In this document: one piece after another, positions 1 through 6,889 of the stretch
Layout of the letters: each line of letters opens with the position of its first letter
How positions within the stretch are numbered: the first letter of the stretch is position 1
Source: Actinomycetota bacterium
GTDB lineage: Bacteria; Actinomycetota; Acidimicrobiia; Acidimicrobiales; Microtrichaceae
NCBI GenBank assembly: GCA_009700815.1
Contig: WLLG01000006.1
Location: 1-22,994, forward strand
Direction: 5' to 3'
DNA: 22,994 bases
Notes under the pieces: generated by a model
Seen by the model: the letters and a program-made list of their open reading frames with translations, nothing else
The model's database searches: none
Told to the model about the DNA's origin: nothing
Translations under genes and position numbers: made by a program

Positions 1-878
1 ATGTCCGCCTCAGAGACGATGCATTCCTCAAAGCCAAAGTAACGAAAGATCTCAACAAGCACACAGCAACCACCGACAATGACATCGGCGCGTTGGGCTT
101 CTAGACCGGGATTGTGCACTCGATCCGCCACTGATTCGGTGGCAAGGGTCCGAAACACATCCTCGGCGGCCTCTTTAGAGAGAACAAACCCATGAATAGC
201 TTCTGGGTCGTACTCCAACAGACCAAGTTCAACAGCTGCCACATTTGTCACGGTGCCGGCTAAGCCAATGAATCTGGCCGCACTAGCTGCCCCAGGCACT
301 TCTCGAGCCACGTCATCAAGGTGCTGTTCAATCACGCTGATGCAGTTGGAAAGCTCCTCTGGCAAGGGTGGATCATGAAGTAGGAACTTCTCGGTCATCC
401 GCACGCAGCCAACATCGATAGACACGGACTCCTCTACTTGGCTTCTCCCCAGCGCGAACTCGGTTGAGCCACCGCCGATGTCAACAACAAGAGTCAGAAT
501 CTCCTTGTCCTCCAAGGTAGATGTTGCACCCAAAAAGCTGAGCTGCGCCTCTTCTTGTCCGGTCAGGATCTCCGGTGTTTGGCCCAAGATCTGCTCGGCG
601 CCAAGCAGAAAATCCCGGCTGTTCGTGGCATCTCGCGCAGCCGAAGTGGCTGCGATGCGGAGGCCAACCACGCCGGCTGAATCCATGACTTGTCGGTACT
701 CGCGCAGCACCTCGAGTGTGCGTTCAATCGCCGCAGGATCAAGTCGACCCGTGCGGTCCACTCCTGCTCCTAGACGCGTCACGCGCATCAATCGCTCTTC
801 GACAATGTGGCCGTCCGAAATCAAAAGACGAGTTGAGTTCGTTCCACAATCAATGGCCGCGTACTTCGGTGTGCTCAC
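1..878 (-). CDS. ppx: Exopolyphosphatase / pppGpp phosphohydrolase (Ppx/GppA), C-terminus off the window
   Basis: Ppx/GppA phosphatases of the ASKHA fold hydrolyse polyphosphate or pppGpp in the cytosol. The 292 complete codons visible start with a GTG at 878-876 and read VSTPKYAAIDCGTNSTRLLI, the first phosphate-binding loop. They continue through RIAATSAARDATN, LTGQEEAQLSFLG and the second phosphate loop DIGGGSTEFALG near residue 140, then FIGLAGTVTN. All are family hallmarks. The start overlaps the DUF501 stop by four bases (GTGA), so translation is probably coupled. The reading frame runs off base 1, so the stop is not visible. The family is certain; whether the preferred substrate is polyP or pppGpp cannot be told from sequence. 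Confidence 0.93.
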   Translation of the reverse strand, partial: MSTPKYAAIDCGTNSTRLLISDGHIVEERLMRVTRLGAGVDRTGRLDPAAIERTLEVLREYRQVMDSAGVVGLRIAATSAARDATNSRDFLLGAEQILGQTPEILTGQEEAQLSFLGATSTLEDKEILTLVVDIGGGSTEFALGRSQVEESVSIDVGCVRMTEKFLLHDPPLPEELSNCISVIEQHLDDVAREVPGAASAARFIGLAGTVTNVAAVELGLLEYDPEAIHGFVLSKEAAEDVFRTLATESVADRVHNPGLEAQRADVIVGGCCVLVEIFRYFGFEECIVSEAD

Positions 879-1507
879 TCGTTTTCTCCGTTTTCCTTCA
901 GGATGAGTTCGTTCGGGATAGCTGAGCTCTGAACTGCGCCGACAACCTGCTGCGGCGTAGGTATCGAGTCCAACTCAAGTTGCTCGGCCACCCACGCACC
1001 AACCGGGTCCTCACCACCTACAAGAAACCAGGCGTAATGAGTGTGTAGGCACTTGACTCCCCTGCGGGTTCCACCAACTCCACCAAATGGTCGAGGACCC
1101 ATCCAAGACTCTGGAATCAGGGCATCTCGCTCTGCTGCATACGTTTCATGCGCCGCTGCAAGGACATCTGCATCAACTGCCTCTTCGGCCAGTCGGACGC
1201 CACCGGTTGCCTCGAGCTGACCGATGCGTCGATTGAGTTTCTTGTCGACTAGCCAGTAGCGGGTGGGCATCGGGGTGCCATCTTCGAGTAGCGGAAGGTT
1301 GCCGATCACCATTGGGGTGCCATCTTCGGAACGCAGCAGGACCTCGAAGCTTCCCTTTGGGGTTCTGCCAAGCAACTCAGTCACTACCGCTATGTCGGTT
1401 GGGTCTTGGACTCCAAAACCTAAGGCTGAGAAATCTGGGGCTGAGAAATCTGGGGCTGCAGGAATGGCGTGACCAGACGCCGCGTCTGCTGCTGTTGAAT
1501 CAACCAT
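875..1507 (-). CDS. DUF501 family protein
   Basis: A 210-residue protein of the DUF501 family, which in actinobacteria lies between ftsB/divIC and ppx, as here; its function is unknown. The conserved core starts near residue 39 (TDIAVVTELLGRTPKG) and ends with CLHTHYAWFLVGGEDPVG at 153-170. The first ~35 residues are an Ala/Pro-rich extension with a tandem repeat (PDFSAPDFSALGF). A second short duplication, EDGTPM, occurs at 61-66 and 75-80 and is identical over 15 bases of DNA. The ATG at 1507 has no clear Shine-Dalgarno sequence, but TACGGT lies six bases upstream, so a leaderless transcript is possible. The 3' end overlaps ppx by four bases. The family call is firm; the exact start is less certain because the extension is not conserved. 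Confidence 0.85.
   Translation of the reverse strand: MVDSTAADAASGHAIPAAPDFSAPDFSALGFGVQDPTDIAVVTELLGRTPKGSFEVLLRSEDGTPMVIGNLPLLEDGTPMPTRYWLVDKKLNRRIGQLEATGGVRLAEEAVDADVLAAAHETYAAERDALIPESWMGPRPFGGVGGTRRGVKCLHTHYAWFLVGGEDPVGAWVAEQLELDSIPTPQQVVGAVQSSAIPNELILKENGENE
1272..1328. repeat. 15-bp direct repeat, 42 bp apart, in DUF501
   Basis: The plus-strand string ggggtgccatcttcg occurs at 1272-1286 and again at 1314-1328. The 42-base offset is a multiple of three, so both copies encode EDGTPM in the DUF501 core. Confidence 0.85.
1426..1455. repeat. Tandem 15-bp repeat in DUF501 (two perfect units)
   Basis: Two identical 15-base units (plus strand ctgagaaatctgggg) lie head to tail, with a diverged third unit at 1411-1425. 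On the minus strand they encode the APDFS repeats of the DUF501 N-terminal extension. Confidence 0.9.
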
Positions 1508-1513
1508 TGCGAC

Positions 1514-1519
1514 ACCGTA
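1514..1519 (-). promoter_or_regulatory. Candidate -10 element for a leaderless DUF501 transcript
   Basis: TACGGT on the minus strand fits the actinobacterial TANNNT -10 pattern and ends six bases before the DUF501 ATG, which itself lacks a Shine-Dalgarno sequence. No good -35 is visible. The call rests on spacing alone and could be chance. Confidence 0.2.
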
Positions 1520-1573
1520 GCGGGGTGATCTGCCGGAACCGAACTCAGGAACGAAACTGAACGAACTGGTCGA

Positions 1574-2086
1574 TCAAGGAGCGAGCGTTGCTCGTTCAAG
1601 AGGCTCCTGAACTAGCCCAAATGGCCATGCCCGAGGGAGCACCAACCCGGCGCTAGCAGGGGGAAGAATCGAATAGGACTCCTCCCCTTCAAGCACCAGG
1701 CCATAGTCCCTTCTCGCAATCCGCTGAATCTCAGATGGGTCATCAAGGCGGTCGCGGCGCAAGGTGAGTTCTTGGTTCTGTTGCTGTAGGTCGGTCAGCT
1801 CTGCACGATGTGCAGAGATCTCATGTCGTTGGGCCATATACCCCCGAGCCGGAACCAACAAGAGCGCGACTGCCGCTGCGATCACGAAGGTAAGTATCCC
1901 GAGCCTCTGCAGGAGCACGGCGCGCGGTACAGCAGTCGTTGGCTGCCTGCGCGAGCGCGAGCTTTTGGCTGCCGTTCTCTTGACTGCCGTGCTCTGGGAT
2001 GCGGCGCTCTTGGCTGCAGGGCGCTTGGCACCTGTGCCTGAAGCGGCTGGTCGCTTGGCACCGGTTCGGGAAGATCGTGGGCTCAC
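1574..2086 (-). CDS. FtsB/DivIC-family septum formation initiator
   Basis: A bitopic membrane protein of the divisome. FtsB/DivIC pairs with FtsL and FtsQ to activate septal wall synthesis. I place the start at GTG 2086, one base after the eno stop, with GGGGGAG about ten bases upstream. The frame stays open further upstream but would then run through eno. The 170 residues hold a basic Ala/Lys-rich cytoplasmic tail with GAKRPAA twice (about 1-55), one membrane helix (LGILTFVIAAAVALLLV, about 62-79), a coiled coil (HRAELTDLQQQNQELTLRRD) and the DivIC signature IQRIARRDYGLVLEGEESY. The long basic tail is typical of actinobacterial homologues. Eno, ftsB, DUF501 and ppx are probably co-transcribed. 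Confidence 0.88.
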   Translation of the reverse strand: MSPRSSRTGAKRPAASGTGAKRPAAKSAASQSTAVKRTAAKSSRSRRQPTTAVPRAVLLQRLGILTFVIAAAVALLLVPARGYMAQRHEISAHRAELTDLQQQNQELTLRRDRLDDPSEIQRIARRDYGLVLEGEESYSILPPASAGLVLPRAWPFGLVQEPLERATLAP

Positions 2087-2087
2087 C

Positions 2088-3380
2088 TCAAACTGCTCCC
2101 CCGATTGGGGCAAGTGCTTGTGCACCGCGGAACACTGCTGATTCAGCGAGATACTCTTCGATTCGAAGGAGCTGATTGTATTTTGCAACCCGGTCTGATC
2201 GTGCCGGCGCGCCAGTCTTGATCTGCCCGCAATTTGTGGCAACAGCTAGATCAGCAATCGTGACGTCCTCGGTCTCGCCAGAGCGGTGAGACATCACCGA
2301 GGTGTAGCCGTGTCGCGTTGCTAGGTCCATGGCCTCGAGCGTTTCCGTGAGCGTCCCGATCTGATTGACCTTGATAAGGATTGAGTTGGCGATTCCCTCG
2401 TTGATACCCCGGCCCAACCGCTCGCTATTCGTAACGAAGAGGTCGTCGCCAACAAGTTGGATTCGAGTTCCGAGTTTCTGCGTCAGGTCTGCCCAACCTT
2501 GCCAGTCCTCTTCGTCCATACCATCTTCGATAGAGACAATCGGATAGCGGTCACACAGGTCGACTAAGTAATCAGCAAACTCAGCGGAACTCAACGAACG
2601 GCCTTCGCCTGCTAGGTGATACTGACCGTCTGAGTAGAACTCGCTGCTCGCAGCATCAATCGCAATCCCGATTTCTTCGCCGGGAATACGACCGCTTCGC
2701 TCGATTGCTTCAACAAGCAACACAACAGCCTCTTCGTTTGACCCAAGATTTGGTGCGAAACCACCCTCATCACCAATCGATGTGGAGAGCCCGCGCTCAT
2801 GCACTACTTGTTTGAGCGTGTGATAGGCCTCTACTCCCCAGCGGAGCGCCTCAGAAAATGATGCAGCGCCAACTGGCATCAACATGAACTCCTGCACATC
2901 GACGTTGTTATCTGCGTGTTCGCCACCGTTGATCACGTTCATCATCGGCACTGGAAGCACGCAAGAGTTCGGACCACCGAGATACCGAAACAACGGCATG
3001 CCGACCTCTTCGGCTACGGCCTTTGCTGCGGCCAACGAGACTCCGAGGATTGCATTTGCTCCCAAGCGGGATTTGTTCTCGGTGCCATCAAGCTGACACA
3101 GCCTGCGGTCCAAGCCGCGCTGATCCGCGGCATCGAACCCCAACATCGCATCGGTGATCTCGCCATTCACAAAACTGACAGCGTTACTGACGCCTTTGCC
3201 AAGGAATCTCTGCGGATCTCCGTCACGCAGCTCGGCAGCTTCGAACGCACCAGTAGAGGCTCCAGAAGGAACCGCCGCTCGACCCACGGCCCCTGAGTCG
3301 AGTTGAACTTCGACCTCAACTGTTGGGTTACCTCGAGAATCCAGAATCTCCCGGCCGATGATGTCTTCGATAGTGCTCAC
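2088..3380 (-). CDS. eno: Enolase (phosphopyruvate hydratase)
   Basis: Glycolytic enzyme interconverting 2-phosphoglycerate and phosphoenolpyruvate, Mg2+-dependent, cytosolic and part of the degradosome in many bacteria. At 430 residues it is full length. Visible hallmarks are the N-terminal GREILDSRGNPTVEVEV, GDEGGFAPN with the catalytic glutamate, ILIKVNQIGTLTET with the catalytic lysine, and the signature SHRSGETEDVTIADLAV followed by CGQIKTGAPARSDRVAKYN. The start is GTG 3380 with GGGAG six bases upstream. The 125-base upstream gap carries a candidate promoter and inverted repeat, described separately, suggesting that eno heads its own transcript with ftsB, DUF501 and ppx downstream. Confidence 0.98.
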   Translation of the reverse strand: MSTIEDIIGREILDSRGNPTVEVEVQLDSGAVGRAAVPSGASTGAFEAAELRDGDPQRFLGKGVSNAVSFVNGEITDAMLGFDAADQRGLDRRLCQLDGTENKSRLGANAILGVSLAAAKAVAEEVGMPLFRYLGGPNSCVLPVPMMNVINGGEHADNNVDVQEFMLMPVGAASFSEALRWGVEAYHTLKQVVHERGLSTSIGDEGGFAPNLGSNEEAVVLLVEAIERSGRIPGEEIGIAIDAASSEFYSDGQYHLAGEGRSLSSAEFADYLVDLCDRYPIVSIEDGMDEEDWQGWADLTQKLGTRIQLVGDDLFVTNSERLGRGINEGIANSILIKVNQIGTLTETLEAMDLATRHGYTSVMSHRSGETEDVTIADLAVATNCGQIKTGAPARSDRVAKYNQLLRIEEYLAESAVFRGAQALAPIGGAV

Positions 3381-3439
3381 GATGCTCCCAATATGTGGCC
3401 GAAGCCTTTGATCTGCGCTGTTCTTAGCGTTCAGTGTGT

Positions 3440-3457
3440 CCGAGTCTAAAGTCTCGG
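3440..3457. promoter_or_regulatory. Inverted repeat overlapping a candidate eno -10
   Basis: An 18-base inverted repeat (arms CCGAG/CTCGG plus three inner pairs, one mismatch) lies in the gap upstream of eno. On the minus strand it contains TAGACT (3448-3443), a TANNNT-type -10, which would put a start near 3436 and leave a leader of about 56 bases before the eno GTG. A -35 match (TTAGCT, 17-base spacing) is weak. There is no T-run, so an intrinsic terminator for the upstream acyltransferase is less likely than an operator or leader structure. Confidence 0.35.
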
Positions 3458-3505
3458 CACCGGGTAGCTAAACAGCCTATCTTCCCGGTCGAAGCCGCTC
3501 AGGGA

Positions 3506-5476
3506 TTACAGGTTGGAACGAATGAGTTCAGCGAATGCTGCGGCACCATCGGGCCGCAGGTGGGTGCCATCGTTCGCAAACCACTCCGGATGTTGGCTTG
3601 CTAGCCCGAACCAGTCCACCAGTACAGCATTCGGGTGACGATCCGCCGCCGCAGAAATGCGCTGATTGACCAGTTCCTGCCAAGGCCTGCCTACCTTGGC
3701 ATTGACCAGCACCACCTTGCGGTCCCCCGCAATATTGAACAACTGATCCATATCTTCATCGCTGAAGGTACCGTTCGTGCCAGCGTGAACTACCAAGGTG
3801 CTCGGAATGAGGCCTTCTCGTTCGTACCAGCCCACCACGCCGAGAACATCGTTGAACTGTCGCCCTACCTTGGCATCAATTCGAACTCCCGGAATTGCAG
3901 CACTGACCGCCGGGGATGCTCCAAGGAGGACCGAATCTCCAACGGCTACTACATTCGCCAGAGCTGCCGGGTCAGCAACGGGTTCAGTCACTGGCGGCGG
4001 TGCGACTCCCGTTGGACTTGAGCCCAAGGCAGTAGTTGTAGGAGTGCTAGCAGTCGTAGGTGCACCCGGAATTGTCGTAGCAGTTGGGATGGTAGAGGGA
4101 CCTGCAGAGGCCGCTGCAGTTTCGCTCCCGCCGCCTGCTTGGGTGCTGGGCCGAGCGGCCCCGGCGACCGGTGAACCAGGGTCATTCAACGCTGGCGCAG
4201 CAAGCGCTGCAAGCTCAAGCTCATCGCGCTGACTACTCGAACTGGCTGCGCGCAACCCAACAGTGATCATCACTAACAACAACAAGAACGTGGTTCCAAT
4301 AGTCATGCCGCGACGAAGCAACCTTGTTCGCTGGGGCCCTGAACTGCCCTTGAGGTCACGCCACCAGTGGTTCAAAACACCGTTACGTATTGGCACTTCA
4401 ACGAATCGGTAAGAAAGCTCTGCAGCCCCAAAGGTGAGCACCATCCGAATGACAAACACCGGAAAGCCCGTGAATGGCAGATCTAGTTCTGGCCGGGTGA
4501 CTACAAAGATCGGCCAATGCCATAGGTAGATGGCATACGAACGCAACCCGATCCATACCAAGGGTGGCCAAGCCAGGAACTTCGAGAGTTTGGCTGCAGG
4601 ATGCACGAGCACTGCGATAACAACAATGCACGCAATATCGAGCGCCAGAAACCCGCCGCGATAGATAAACGGATCGAACTCGTTGACCCGAATCAGGAAC
4701 CAACCGATCACCACCAACCCGAGCACGCCGGCAGTATCAAGCACGCGTGCTGCGCTGCGAGCAGCCGGGATTCGCGAGCGCCACGGAGCCCAACTCAATG
4801 CGAGCACTGCGCCGACGAGTAGCCCGGCTATCCGGGTGTCTGTGCCGTAGTAGACGCGAGATGGGTCGGTATAGGGCTCGAACAACAGCGCCATCTCTAC
4901 TGTCGAGGCGAGAGCCAGGATAATGATTCCTAGCCGAGCTTTGCCCTTGCCGAACTTGAGCAAGACCAGAGCAAAAATTGGAGGAAATAGCAGGTAAAAT
5001 TGTTCTTCAACTGCAAGTGACCACAAGTGTCGCAGCATTGGCGGGCGACCAGCTTGGGCAAAGTATGACTCGTTGAGGTAGATATCCCACCAGTTGCTCA
5101 CATAGGCCAAGGCAGCGAGCACATCGCCACCCATCCGGCCTGCTGCATCGGTGTACACCAGAATCGCTGCCACCGAGACAACTGCGAGCAGCAGATACAA
5201 AGCAGGCAACAAGCGACGTGCTCGGCGAATCCAGAACTGCTTCAGATCGATCTGGCCTTTGGTCATTCGCTCTTCTGTGAGCAAGGTGGTGATCAAGAAG
5301 CCGCTAATCACGAAGAAGACCTCTACCCCCAAAAACCCTCCGGGGATCAGAACGAAGTCAGCATGATAAAAAACCACCGCTAGTACAGAAATTGCGCGCA
5401 GACCATCAAGCGCCGGCTGATAGCCGAGCTTCTGAACTCCCTGAGTGGGCGCGGGTCTCTGAATAGTGGAAGTCAC
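3506..5476 (-). CDS. OafA/YrhL-type membrane acyltransferase with C-terminal SGNH domain
   Basis: A 656-residue integral membrane O-acyltransferase. These proteins move acyl (often acetyl) groups across the membrane onto envelope glycans, peptidoglycan or lipids. The N-terminal acyltransferase-3 domain (about 18-370) shows YQPALDGLRAISVLAVVFYHAD with the conserved His, GGFLGVEVFFVISGFLIT, FWIRRARRLLPALY and LRHLWSLAVEEQFYLLFP, with about ten hydrophobic segments. A further helix (about 388-405) leads to a Ser/Thr/Pro/Ala linker. From residue 508 comes an SGNH hydrolase-like domain with VVAVGDSVLL (Ser515), HAGTNGT, and NDGTH (Asp636, His639), presumably extracytoplasmic. The start is GTG 5476, with only a weak upstream GGA. 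Substrate unknown. It sits between the P450 gene and eno, outside the conserved backbone. Confidence 0.92.
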   Translation of the reverse strand: MTSTIQRPAPTQGVQKLGYQPALDGLRAISVLAVVFYHADFVLIPGGFLGVEVFFVISGFLITTLLTEERMTKGQIDLKQFWIRRARRLLPALYLLLAVVSVAAILVYTDAAGRMGGDVLAALAYVSNWWDIYLNESYFAQAGRPPMLRHLWSLAVEEQFYLLFPPIFALVLLKFGKGKARLGIIILALASTVEMALLFEPYTDPSRVYYGTDTRIAGLLVGAVLALSWAPWRSRIPAARSAARVLDTAGVLGLVVIGWFLIRVNEFDPFIYRGGFLALDIACIVVIAVLVHPAAKLSKFLAWPPLVWIGLRSYAIYLWHWPIFVVTRPELDLPFTGFPVFVIRMVLTFGAAELSYRFVEVPIRNGVLNHWWRDLKGSSGPQRTRLLRRGMTIGTTFLLLLVMITVGLRAASSSSQRDELELAALAAPALNDPGSPVAGAARPSTQAGGGSETAAASAGPSTIPTATTIPGAPTTASTPTTTALGSSPTGVAPPPVTEPVADPAALANVVAVGDSVLLGASPAVSAAIPGVRIDAKVGRQFNDVLGVVGWYEREGLIPSTLVVHAGTNGTFSDEDMDQLFNIAGDRKVVLVNAKVGRPWQELVNQRISAAADRHPNAVLVDWFGLASQHPEWFANDGTHLRPDGAAAFAELIRSNL

Positions 5477-5556
5477 CGTCCGTTATTCTTGCGCACTGGC
5501 AGTAGTTTCTCGTGCCACTGCGGGGAGTTCCGGTGAAACCCGTCAGCAAGGAAGGG

Positions 5557-6765
5557 TCAGGCCCGCTCACGCATGCGTACCTCAAAGGAACTGACTGCTC
5601 GAGCAAAAATGTTTGCCTCGATCACAGGTTCCGAGATCACTTCGGGAACTTCAAACCGGCGGGTGAGTTCCGTGAAGAGAATCTGCAATTCGAGGCGTGC
5701 AAGGTTGGCACCCAAACAAAAGTGCGTTCCGTGACCAAAGGCCAAATGCGGATTCGTCGACCGGGTGACATCAAAGCGGAACGGGTCTGCAAAAACCAGT
5801 TCGTCTCTGTTCGCTGAGGGGTAGAGCAGAATCAGGCGGTCGTCTTGAGCGACCGGATGGCCACCAACGGTTGTGTCTTCAACGGCAGTCCGAAAGAAAT
5901 TGCTCAGCGGTGTCACCCAGCGGATGAGTTCCTCCACTGCCCCTGGGACGAGTTCTGGTGAATCAGCCAAGAGGTTCCACTGATCTGGATGATCAGAAAA
6001 AACCCGCAGCCCATGTGCGATTACGGTGCGAGTTGTTTCGGCACCACCTGCAATAAACAGCCCCGTCTCGTGCAGCATTCGCTGGTCTGAGTATCCCGAC
6101 TTTCCAGCTATATCTGCATTCGCCCAGACTGATATCAAGTCATCAGCGGGGCACTCAATGCGCTTCGGAACTAGCTCCTCAAGCAACTCTACGTATTCGG
6201 CTATTGCAGTTCCCAAGCCCACTAGGGCATCCATGTCATGCGAAGCCGCATCAAAGCGCATAATTGCCTCGGACCAGTTCTTCACATCTCGCCAGCGATC
6301 CTCGGGAAAGCCCAACAGCATTGAAATCAGTCGACTCGGAAGAGGTGCCGCTAAGGCGTCGATGATTTCAACGTCACCCTCAGCAGCAACTGCGTCGAGC
6401 AACTCGTCGATTCTGGCTCGCAGCCAAGGTTCGTGCTCGCGAGTTGCTCTTGGTGTGAATCGATTCGCTACGAGGCGTCGCTGTTGCTGATGGCCTGGGT
6501 CGTCCATCGAGATGATGTTGATCTCCTCCGGGGCCCACCAGGAGCGGTAGCCACGTCCAGAGATAAACACAGCGCTGTTACGTTCAACCTCGGCAAGATC
6601 CGCATGTCGGGTCACCGCCCAGAGCGAGTTCTTGTGGTCCCGATACAGCGGCTCGTTGGCCCGCATCCAGCTGAAGGCCGGGTGCGGATCGGCTCGATAG
6701 AACTCCGCATCGAGCAAATCGATCTCTGGTCGGCTTTCCCCACCGGACAGTGCTGTTGGATTCAT
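5557..6765 (-). CDS. Cytochrome P450 (resembles the CYP142/CYP125-like sterol-acting group)
   Basis: A soluble class I-type P450 monooxygenase of 402 residues, needing a ferredoxin and reductase that are not encoded here. Visible motifs are the I-helix oxygen-binding stretch FIAGGAETTRT (GGAETT 240-245), the K-helix ExxR (Glu279-Arg282), and the haem loop HLAFGHGTHFCLGANLARLE with Cys350. The overall layout (PHPAFSWMRANEPLYRD, MDDPGH, PGAVEELIRWVTPL) recalls mycobacterial CYP142 and relatives that oxidise cholesterol side chains, but this is judged by eye and the substrate is open. I chose ATG 6765; the frame is open to 6858, but the extra residues look non-conserved. The chosen start has no clear Shine-Dalgarno sequence. 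It lies downstream of the inositol-phosphate synthase with a 124-base gap, so it may have its own promoter. Confidence 0.9.
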   Translation of the reverse strand: MNPTALSGGESRPEIDLLDAEFYRADPHPAFSWMRANEPLYRDHKNSLWAVTRHADLAEVERNSAVFISGRGYRSWWAPEEINIISMDDPGHQQQRRLVANRFTPRATREHEPWLRARIDELLDAVAAEGDVEIIDALAAPLPSRLISMLLGFPEDRWRDVKNWSEAIMRFDAASHDMDALVGLGTAIAEYVELLEELVPKRIECPADDLISVWANADIAGKSGYSDQRMLHETGLFIAGGAETTRTVIAHGLRVFSDHPDQWNLLADSPELVPGAVEELIRWVTPLSNFFRTAVEDTTVGGHPVAQDDRLILLYPSANRDELVFADPFRFDVTRSTNPHLAFGHGTHFCLGANLARLELQILFTELTRRFEVPEVISEPVIEANIFARAVSSFEVRMRERA

Positions 6766-6889
6766 AGTCACGGCTGACAGTGTGACACAAGTCCCAGAAT
6801 TCAAACCCTGTTTTGTCCTGCCCCAAACCTCCGCTCTGTCATGCGAGGGACCCTCCATAGGGGGTCAGGCGCATAACAAAGCGGTGGGG

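Noticed and set aside
1764..2141. Plus-strand open frame of about 125 codons antisense to ftsB and the eno 3' end
   Set aside because: It mirrors the Ala/Lys-rich coding of ftsB, has no recognisable domain or ribosome binding site, and lies across two well-supported genes.
2087..2242. Longer FtsB starting inside eno
   Set aside because: The extra residues would overlap 156 bases of enolase and look random; GTG 2086 has a ribosome binding site and lies one base after the eno stop.
5477..5556. Terminator between the P450 and acyltransferase genes
   Set aside because: Only short imperfect inverted repeats (TGGCA/TGCCA) were found, with no T-run.
6792..6889. Intrinsic terminator after ino1 (GACCC/GGGTC hairpin near 6852-6869)
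   Set aside because: The stem is only five bases with a mismatch and no T-run follows.
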